12,102 nt of DNA from Rhodobiaceae bacterium (GTDB lineage Bacteria; Pseudomonadota; Alphaproteobacteria; Micropepsales; Micropepsaceae). A program made the position numbers and the translations under genes. The notes under the pieces are model-generated. The model searched no databases and had not been told where the DNA came from. It was given only the letters and a program-made list of their open reading frames with translations. Positions 1-6,048 of this stretch are shown here, in pieces (the stretch's first letter is position 1; each line of letters opens with the position of its first letter). The stretch is from contig VFKO01000361.1 of assembly GCA_009885515.1 (NCBI GenBank), positions 1 through 12,102 on the forward strand, in the 5' to 3' direction.

Positions 1-859
1 GATGCACATGATGCACGCCGATATTGGCCGTCAGCCAGCGCAACGGCGCCGGCAAATCGTAATGCGAACTGCCCGCCAGCGCCGAGTCTTGAATATTCCA
101 CTCCCCGCCGTCGGCCCACACTGTCCCCTCGAACTGGTGCTGCACGAAGAACAGCCACACCCCCATCGACGAGGCAATGATAATAATTGGCAGATGCACC
201 TGCAAAAATGGCACCACGCCGATCAACCACATCATGAAAAGCCCCGCCGCCGCGATCACCACATTGTTGGCCATCGCCGATACCCAGGGTCCAGCGCCAA
301 CCCGCATCATCCCGATCGGCAACCGGTTGGCGATCAAAAACACATAAGCCGGCCCGATCACGAACAGCACAATCGGGTGACGGTAAGCCCGATAGCGCAA
401 ACGTTCCCACCACGGTTGCGCCACATATTCGGCGACCGTCATCGTTTCGATGTCCCCGATACCCCGCGTCTCAAGATTGCCCGATGTCGCGTGATGCAAA
501 TTATGCGAGCGCCGCCACACACCGAACGGCGTCATCGTCAGCACACCGCAAACCCGGCCGACCCAATCATTGGCCCAGCGGTTGCGGAAAAACGACCCAT
601 GCCCGCAATCGTGCAAAATCAAAAACAGCCGCACCAAAAACCCGGCCGCAGGAATAGCAATCAGCAGCGACAACCAATAACCAACGCCCAGCGCCAGCCA
701 CGTCGCAATCCACAAGCCCACGAACGGGCCAACTGTGATCGCAATTTCGACAATGCCGCGAGGTACGCTGGGCTGGCGGTAGCGCACCAGAATCTGTGCC
801 CAACTCTGGGCATTTTTCTGCGGGGCTGCAAAATTCTGACTCTCGGGAAACTCGTTCAT
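1..859 (-). CDS. Fatty acid desaturase (membrane di-iron), 3' end cut by window edge
   Basis: This is a membrane desaturase that would put a double bond into a fatty acyl chain using a di-iron centre, O2 and reducing power. Translating the minus strand from ATG 859-857 gives 286 open residues that run off the left edge. The three His boxes of the family are visible: HDCGH at residues 83-87, HNLHH at 119-123, and GVHHVH at 281-286, where the third box is cut. Hydrophobic segments lie at about 39-82, 160-178 and 190-235, as expected for a protein threaded through the inner membrane with His boxes on the cytoplasmic side. The general layout fits the acyl-lipid delta-12/omega-type group, but regiospecificity cannot be read from sequence. 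The start is preceded only by a weak purine stretch (GGTAAAG). It is transcribed away from the helicase gene. The family call is firm; the substrate is unknown. Confidence 0.92.
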   Translation of the reverse strand, partial: MNEFPESQNFAAPQKNAQSWAQILVRYRQPSVPRGIVEIAITVGPFVGLWIATWLALGVGYWLSLLIAIPAAGFLVRLFLILHDCGHGSFFRNRWANDWVGRVCGVLTMTPFGVWRRSHNLHHATSGNLETRGIGDIETMTVAEYVAQPWWERLRYRAYRHPIVLFVIGPAYVFLIANRLPIGMMRVGAGPWVSAMANNVVIAAAGLFMMWLIGVVPFLQVHLPIIIIASSMGVWLFFVQHQFEGTVWADGGEWNIQDSALAGSSHYDLPAPLRWLTANIGVHHVH

Positions 860-887
860 CTTTACCGCACTAAACTCGCACTGCTGT

Positions 888-932
888 TTGGCAGGATTCG
901 CGCGTCCCGCCAAGTTGCCAATCTGCCAGTCA
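888..932. promoter_or_regulatory. GCCAA repeat cluster in the divergent desaturase/helicase gap
   Basis: The gap between the two divergent starts (860-993) contains TTGGCAGG (888-895) facing CCCGCCAA (906-913), an 8-bp inverted repeat with one mismatch and a 10-bp spacer. The right arm begins a short direct array: GCCAA at 909-913, GCCAA at 917-921 and GCCAG at 925-929, spaced 8 bp apart. This could be an operator for the desaturase, whose start is about 30-70 bp away. No convincing -35/-10 pair could be assigned for either gene. The regulatory role is inference. Confidence 0.25.
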
Positions 933-993
933 TCACAATCTTTGCCACAGGGCTTGACCTCACCCCGTGTCATTCCTGACAAGACGGCACCAA

Positions 994-3465
994 ATGACCA
1001 GCCCCCTTCCCATCACCGCGGCTTTGCCTGAGCTCAAAGCAGCACTCTCCTCCCACCGCGCCGCCGTGCTCGAAGCACCGCCAGGTGCTGGCAAAACGAC
1101 GCTGGTACCTATTGCGCTCTGCGATGAACCTTGGGCGCGCGGCAAAAAAATCCTGATGCTGGAGCCGCGCCGGATCGCCGCCCGCGCCGCCGCCGCCCGC
1201 ATGGCCGATCTGCTGGGCGAGCAGCCGGGCGAAACTGTCGGCTATCGCGTGCGCCAAGACAGCCGCGTAGGTCCCAAAACCCGCATCGAAGTTCTGACCG
1301 AAGCCCTGCTTACCCGCCGCCTGCAAAGCGATCCCGAACTCAAAGACGTGGCCTTGGTCATCTTCGATGAATTCCACGAACGCAGCCTCAACGCCGATCT
1401 GGGTCTGGCCCTCGCGCTGGAAGCCCAAAGCGCCCTCAACGACCAACTCAAAATCCTCGTCATGTCGGCGACCCTGGACGGCGCGCGCGTCGCCAAACTG
1501 CTGAACAACGCGCCCTCCGTGCGCAGCGAAGGCCGCCTCTTTCCCATCGAAACTCACTATGCGCCACCACACGCCAACACCCGCATCGAACAGCACGCAA
1601 CCAGCGCAATCCTCCGCGCCCTCGACGAAACCACGGGCGGTATCCTGGTGTTCTTGCCAGGCGAAGGCGAAATCCGTTTAGTAGAACGCCTGCTGTCCAC
1701 GCACGATCTGAGCGGCGCCATACTTTCCCCACTCTACGGTGCCCTCGCCCCGGAGGTCCAAGACCGCGCCATTCGCCCGGTCTCCGACGGCAGGCGCAAG
1801 ATCGTGCTGGCGACCAGCATCGCCGAAACCAGCCTGACCATCGAAGACGTCCGCATTGTCATCGACTGTGGCCTGCAACGAATGGCCCGCTACAATCCGG
1901 CGACCGGCATGACCCAACTCGTCACCAGTAGCGTCTCGCTTGCCTCCGCCGACCAACGCCGCGGCCGGGCCGGCCGTGTCGCCCCCGGTATTTGCTACCG
2001 CCTCTGGGACGAAGCCGAGACCCGCGCGCTGGCGCCCTACACGCCGCCTGAAATTCTCACCAGCGACCTCGCCTCCTTCGCCCTAGAACTGGCCGGTTGG
2101 GGCGAGCGCGATGCAAGCCGCTTGCGATTTCTCGACGCGCCGCCATCTGGCACCTTCGCCGAAGCCCAGGAACTCCTGCGCGAACTCGACGCCATCGACA
2201 CCACCAACACCATCACCCAGCACGGCCGCGCCTGTTTAAGCTTCGGCGCCCATCCCCGCCTCGCCCACATGATGCTCCGCGCGCGCGACATCGGCTTGGG
2301 CGCCAGTGCCGCCGCACTCGCGGCAATACTGGGCGAGCGCGATATTATCCGCAGCCGCGACGCCGATCTGCGCACACGGCTCGAAGCCTTTGCCGGTGAC
2401 CGCGATGTCAACGCGGATCGCGGCGCCCTTACCCGCGCCCGTGAACAGGCGCGCGCCTGGCGGCGTACACTCAACCTCAAAACCACCAGCGTTGAACCAA
2501 ACGCCGTTGGACGCCTGACCGCGCTCGCCTATCCTGAGCGCATTGCCAAGCGTCGCGGCCCCGGCAGTTTCCGTCTCGCCAACGGTCGCGGTGCCACGTT
2601 ATCCGAAACCGATCCGCTCGCCGCTCAAGACTATCTCGCCATCGCATCACTCGATGGAGCCGGCGCCAACGCCCGCGTTCACCAGGCAGCCCCCGTCCTC
2701 CTCGCCGACCTCGAAGAACTTTTCGCCGCCCACATCGAAAACTACCAAATCGTCGAATGGAGTTCGCGCGAAAATGCCGTGTGCGCCCGCGAGGAACGCA
2801 AGCTCTACGCCCTCACGCTCAGCGAACGCCCGCTCAAAAAACCCGATCCATCGAAAGTCGCCGCCGCCGTCATCGCCGGCATTCGCGAGTTGGGACTTGG
2901 CGCCTTGCCCTGGACACCGGAACTCGAAACTCTGCGCGCCCGCGTAAATTTCCTGACCCGCATTGACCCCCAAGCCGCATGGCCCGGCTTATCGGACACC
3001 GCCTTGCTCAACACGCTCGAACACTGGCTGCAGCCCTTTTTGGGCACCGTCACTCGTGCGAGTGATTTTCCACGCCTCGATCTCGAGGCGGCACTGAACA
3101 CCCACTTTGACTGGGAGACGAAAAAACGCCTCGACGCGATGGCGCCGACACACATCACTGTTCCTTCAGGCTCGCATATCAGAATCGACTACAGCGCTGA
3201 TGCACCGTTCCTCGCCGTCCGCTTGCAGGAAATGTTTGGCCTTGCAGATACACCCACAATTGTCGGCGGACGTGTCGCCCTGACGCTTCACCTACTCTCG
3301 CCCGCGCGCCGCCCGGTTCAAGTCACACGCGATCTGAAGAGTTTCTGGGCCAATGGCTATCCGCAGGTAAAGCGCGACCTCAAAGGCCGCTATCCCAAAC
3401 ACCATTGGCCGGATGATCCGTGGACGGCAATCCCCACCGCCCGCGCCAAGCCGCGTGGGACTTAA
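994..3465 (+). CDS. hrpB: ATP-dependent RNA helicase HrpB (DEAH/RHA-type)
   Basis: This is a cytoplasmic superfamily 2 DExH helicase of the HrpB family, predicted to unwind RNA using NTP. Numbered from ATG 994 (823 aa), Walker A APPGAGKTT is at 28-36, the DExH box DEFHER at 125-130, motif III SAT at 158-160, ATSIAETS at 273-280 and motif VI QRRGRAGR at 321-328. The C-terminal third matches the HrpB-specific C-terminal domain, ending in the typical RYPKHHWPDDPW followed by PTARAKPR. The length of about 820 residues is normal for the family. An upstream in-frame GTG at 967 would add nine residues; ATG 994 is preferred because MTSPLPI directly precedes the conserved LPEL helix, although neither start has a clear Shine-Dalgarno sequence. 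The gene looks intact and is followed by a hairpin. The precise cellular role of HrpB is poorly defined in most bacteria. Confidence 0.95.
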   Translation: MTSPLPITAALPELKAALSSHRAAVLEAPPGAGKTTLVPIALCDEPWARGKKILMLEPRRIAARAAAARMADLLGEQPGETVGYRVRQDSRVGPKTRIEVLTEALLTRRLQSDPELKDVALVIFDEFHERSLNADLGLALALEAQSALNDQLKILVMSATLDGARVAKLLNNAPSVRSEGRLFPIETHYAPPHANTRIEQHATSAILRALDETTGGILVFLPGEGEIRLVERLLSTHDLSGAILSPLYGALAPEVQDRAIRPVSDGRRKIVLATSIAETSLTIEDVRIVIDCGLQRMARYNPATGMTQLVTSSVSLASADQRRGRAGRVAPGICYRLWDEAETRALAPYTPPEILTSDLASFALELAGWGERDASRLRFLDAPPSGTFAEAQELLRELDAIDTTNTITQHGRACLSFGAHPRLAHMMLRARDIGLGASAAALAAILGERDIIRSRDADLRTRLEAFAGDRDVNADRGALTRAREQARAWRRTLNLKTTSVEPNAVGRLTALAYPERIAKRRGPGSFRLANGRGATLSETDPLAAQDYLAIASLDGAGANARVHQAAPVLLADLEELFAAHIENYQIVEWSSRENAVCAREERKLYALTLSERPLKKPDPSKVAAAVIAGIRELGLGALPWTPELETLRARVNFLTRIDPQAAWPGLSDTALLNTLEHWLQPFLGTVTRASDFPRLDLEAALNTHFDWETKKRLDAMAPTHITVPSGSHIRIDYSADAPFLAVRLQEMFGLADTPTIVGGRVALTLHLLSPARRPVQVTRDLKSFWANGYPQVKRDLKGRYPKHHWPDDPWTAIPTARAKPRGT

Positions 3466-3500
3466 GACAGGGAAACACATTTTTTACCGTGTTGCCTGTC
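3466..3500 (+). other. Hairpin immediately after the hrpB stop codon
   Basis: GACAGG (3466-3471) pairs with CCTGTC (3495-3500), and AACAC (3474-3478) pairs with GTGTT (3489-3493) across a small internal bulge. The loop contains a six-T run (3480-3485). The stem starts on the base after the TAA stop, so it may limit readthrough or protect the 3' end. The T-run lies in the loop rather than after the stem, so this is not a standard intrinsic terminator. Confidence 0.3.
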
Positions 3501-3562
3501 ACCATATTAATTGGTCAACGCCAATACTGCAAAGGGATCAAAGGCGATCAAAAGGACGCCAG

Positions 3563-4498
3563 ATGCAATCACCTGCGCACGCGGCCGAAACCTCCGAAGA
3601 GTTTGAAGGCGGCGACTTGACTGGTCGCTGCCTCGACGGCGTCGACCTGTCAGGCCGCTTGATCGCACGTGCCAGATTCAACGGTGCCTCGCTCAGACGC
3701 GCCATCCTGACAGGTGCCGAGTTTCGCGACTGCTCGTTTGTTGGTACCTCCCTCGACGAAGCAATAATGCACCACACCGTATTTGAGAATTGCGATTTCT
3801 CTCAGTCAGCCGTCACCAACGCCAATCTCCAGCAAGCGGTGTTTCGCGCCGTGACAGTTCTGGGTTACAGCCGGAAAACATCAACCGTCAGGCAGGCGAA
3901 AACAAATTTTGATGGCGCAACACTCGATGGCTCAAGCTTTGCCGGCGCACGCATGATTGCCGCATTGCTGCACAACGTCAAAGCAACCGGCGTAGACTTT
4001 TCAAATTGCGATCTGCGCTACAGCTCCTTCAACGGCAGCACGCTCGAAGACGTGAAATTCAGCGGCGCGAATCTCCAGGACGCCAACTTTGCCAAATGCC
4101 CCGGCGCTCGCAGCTTTCTGCCTGAATACGCGCTGATGTTCGTAAAGCTCGTGCAGCCCATCGGCGAAGCCGAACTCAAGGATTGTCTCAGCCGCCATCT
4201 GCAATGGCTCGACACCGATGGCGCTCAAGGCATGCGTCTCTCCCTGCAAGGATTTGATCTGTCTGGACAGAAATTCGACGGCTACGACTTCTCCGGCACC
4301 GACTTTCGTGGCGCCCGCCTCGACCGTGCCAGCATGAAGAAAGTAAAACTTGTTGCAGCCGACCTGCGCGACACAAGCTTGATCGGCACAAACTTCTCGT
4401 CTTCCGACTTGCGCGGAGCATTGTTATCCCAAGGCGAACTGCGTCGCGCCATACTGACCGGCGCCCTTATCGACGATCCCGTGCTGGCGCCCACTTGA
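3563..4498 (+). CDS. Pentapeptide-repeat protein
   Basis: The protein is 311 residues long and consists mostly of pentapeptide repeats (A[D/N]LXX-like), which fold into a right-handed quadrilateral beta-helix. Repeat blocks are seen at about residues 13-98 (for example GADL/F-type steps such as FNGASLRRAILTGAEF), 114-180 (DGATLDGSSFAGA to SGANLQDANF) and 224-304 (LQGFDLSGQKFDGYDFSGTDF onward). A non-repeat, probably helical segment at 181-223 splits the solenoid in two. There is no signal peptide or membrane segment, so it is probably cytoplasmic. ATG 3563 is chosen because AAGGA at 3552-3556 lies six bases upstream and the frame before it reads through non-repeat sequence overlapping hrpB. 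Some family members mimic DNA and block gyrase or resist quinolones, but most have no known role, and nothing here assigns one. Confidence 0.88.
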   Translation: MQSPAHAAETSEEFEGGDLTGRCLDGVDLSGRLIARARFNGASLRRAILTGAEFRDCSFVGTSLDEAIMHHTVFENCDFSQSAVTNANLQQAVFRAVTVLGYSRKTSTVRQAKTNFDGATLDGSSFAGARMIAALLHNVKATGVDFSNCDLRYSSFNGSTLEDVKFSGANLQDANFAKCPGARSFLPEYALMFVKLVQPIGEAELKDCLSRHLQWLDTDGAQGMRLSLQGFDLSGQKFDGYDFSGTDFRGARLDRASMKKVKLVAADLRDTSLIGTNFSSSDLRGALLSQGELRRAILTGALIDDPVLAPT

Positions 4499-4551
4499 TC
4501 TGCATTGCACAGACGTTCACAGTGCCGGGCTGACAACCGCCCGCAAATTGT

Positions 4552-5769
4552 GTGACGACACCGCTGCCAATTTCTCCCACAACGCTGATCTATAGTGCGC
4601 GAGCGTTGCGGGACTTCGGCGACGGCTTCATTGTCCTGCTCTTGCCCGTCTACCTCGCAAACCTCGGCTTCGACGCCTTCCAGATCGGCCTCGTCGCCAC
4701 GCTTGCCCTACTGGGCTCCGCGCTGACCACTCTCGCCATCGGCATGATCGGCACGTCCTACAGCACCCGCACGCTGCTCATCGCGTCATCCGCACTCATG
4801 ACACTAACCGGCATCGCCTTCATCGCGCCAACGATCACGCCCGTCATCTTTGTCATCGCCTTCGTCGGCACCATCAACCCGTCCTCGGGCAGCGTCAGTA
4901 TCTTCGTCCCCCTCGAACACTCGGCCCTCAGCCACAGCGTCACTGACGCCAATCGAACCAGATCCTTCGCCCGCTACAGCGTCGTCGGCGCCCTCGCCGC
5001 AGCGCTCGGCTCTCTCGCCGCCGCCAGTCCGGAATACATAGCGCTGACAGGCCTCACCCCACAAACCTCCTTGCAATTGATGTTTGCGCTCTACGCCGCT
5101 CTGGGCCTCACCGCAGGCGCGATCTATGCCCGCATGCCCCGTCAAGCCAGTCAAACGCACCTTCCGCCCAAACCACTCGGTCAGTCAAAGGCGATCGTCT
5201 TCAAACTCGCAGCTCTATTCAGCGTCGACGCCTTCGCCGGCGGCTTCATCGTCCAGTCTCTCATGGCCTTGTGGCTCTTCGACAAATTCCAACTCAGCCT
5301 GACAACCGCCGGAATTTTCTTCTTCGTCTCCAGCCTGTTGGCAGCGGTTTCGATGCCCATCGCCAGTTGGCTCGCAAGCCGCATCGGCCTCGTCAACACG
5401 ATGGTCTACACCCACATCCCAGCGAGCTTGTGCTTAATGGCGGCAGCCATCGCGCCCACCTTGGAAATCGCCCTCACCCTCCTCCTCATCCGCGCCGCGC
5501 TCTCACAAATGGATGTGCCCACGCGCTCGTCTTATGTCATGGCGGTCGTCACCCCCGAAGAACGCACCGCCGCCGCAAGCTTCACCTCCGTCCCGCGCAG
5601 CCTCGCCGCCGCCGCGAGCCCCGTCATCGCCGGCGCCCTCTTCACCGCCGGTTACACCGCCCTGCCCTTCGTCATCTGCGGTGTCCTGAAGATAGCCTAC
5701 GACATCGCCCTGCTCTGGACCTTCCGAAACGTCAAGCCGCCGGAGGAAATGCACCAACCCCTGTCCTAA
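4552..5769 (+). CDS. Major facilitator superfamily (MFS) transporter, substrate unknown
   Basis: This is a 405-residue inner-membrane permease with about twelve hydrophobic segments, in two halves of six joined by a hydrophilic loop at about 193-215 (RMPRQASQTHLPPKPLGQSK). The first helix carries RALRDFGDGF (17-26). Helix 10 is followed by SQMDVPTRSSYVMAVVTPEE (318-337), a conserved-looking stretch of one uncharacterised MFS group. The loop 2-3 motif A is degenerate (GMIGTSYSTRTLL), and the equivalent after helix 8 is SWLASRIGLVNTM. The start is GTG 4552: an in-frame TGA at 4531 excludes anything further upstream, and the next ATG (residue 65) would remove the first two helices. No clear Shine-Dalgarno is present. 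It lies 53 bp after the pentapeptide gene and may share its transcript. Whether it is an exporter or importer, and of what, cannot be told. Confidence 0.9.
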   Translation: MTTPLPISPTTLIYSARALRDFGDGFIVLLLPVYLANLGFDAFQIGLVATLALLGSALTTLAIGMIGTSYSTRTLLIASSALMTLTGIAFIAPTITPVIFVIAFVGTINPSSGSVSIFVPLEHSALSHSVTDANRTRSFARYSVVGALAAALGSLAAASPEYIALTGLTPQTSLQLMFALYAALGLTAGAIYARMPRQASQTHLPPKPLGQSKAIVFKLAALFSVDAFAGGFIVQSLMALWLFDKFQLSLTTAGIFFFVSSLLAAVSMPIASWLASRIGLVNTMVYTHIPASLCLMAAAIAPTLEIALTLLLIRAALSQMDVPTRSSYVMAVVTPEERTAAASFTSVPRSLAAAASPVIAGALFTAGYTALPFVICGVLKIAYDIALLWTFRNVKPPEEMHQPLS

Positions 5770-5806
5770 ACCTCAGCAAAAGCGGCAGATTTCCAGCAAT
5801 TTTTTT

Positions 5807-5871
5807 AGGACAAACAGGACACAGGACGCTGCCCCAAAACACTGTCCTATTTGTCCTGTCCCGTTTGTCCT
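5807..5871. repeat. GTCCT-rich inverted and direct repeat cluster
   Basis: AGGACAAACAGGACA (5807-5821) is the inverse of TGTCCCGTTTGTCCT (5857-5871) with one mismatch, giving a 15-bp stem around a 35-bp centre. Inside, ACAGGAC (5821-5827) and TGTCCT (5843-5848) form another inverted pair. TTTGTCCT occurs twice in the right arm (5850-5857 and 5864-5871), 14 bp apart. The upstream gene's last codons, CTGTCCTAA, carry the same core. No T-run follows the stem in either direction, so a simple terminator is unlikely; a dispersed palindromic (REP-like) element or a multi-site operator is possible. Confidence 0.6.
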
Positions 5872-5974
5872 ACGCACAGCCGGTGCACAAAAAACCAAGT
5901 GCGATCGTCAACGCGCGGCGTCCAGAATCCAAATCCAAATGCAAGACACAATCCTCCATAAATATAAGATAAAC

Positions 5975-5992
5975 ATATTTGAGCACAAATAT
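5975..5992. promoter_or_regulatory. Perfect 7-4-7 palindrome, candidate operator for the cyclase array
   Basis: ATATTTG (5975-5981) and CAAATAT (5986-5992) are exact inverted repeats separated by AGCA. They sit in a 24%-GC island about 60-135 bp before the possible starts of the first cyclase gene. Size and symmetry suit a dimeric helix-turn-helix regulator. No regulator gene lies in the window, so the binding protein is unknown and the role is inferred. Confidence 0.4.
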
Positions 5993-6048
5993 AGAACATA
6001 CCCGCAGCCGTGTCAACACCCCGCTAACTTGCCCAAAATACTGGCAGG

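Noticed and set aside
2..979. Long plus-strand reading frame of 325 codons at the left edge
   Set aside because: It is rich in His, Arg, Pro and Gln without domain signatures, and lies opposite the desaturase, whose three His boxes are clear on the minus strand. It is an antisense shadow.
967..993. GTG 967 as the hrpB start
   Set aside because: The nine extra residues have no homology to the family N-terminus, and ATG 994 fits the usual start, although neither has a strong Shine-Dalgarno.
970..1596. Minus-strand reading frame of 208 codons
   Set aside because: It lies inside hrpB over the Walker A and DEFHER motifs; its Gly/Ala/Phe-rich translation is the antisense of GC-rich coding DNA.
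3413..3562. Upstream extension of the pentapeptide protein into the end of hrpB
   Set aside because: The extension is not repeat sequence, overlaps hrpB, and bypasses a good AAGGA/ATG start at 3563.
5800..5871. Intrinsic terminator for the MFS gene
   Set aside because: The seven-T run (5800-5806) comes before, not after, the inverted repeat, and no stable stem precedes it.
5271..5972. Plus-strand frame of 233 codons overlapping the MFS gene and gap
   Set aside because: It is Arg/His/Pro-rich, out of frame with the clear 12-TM transporter, and lacks any domain.
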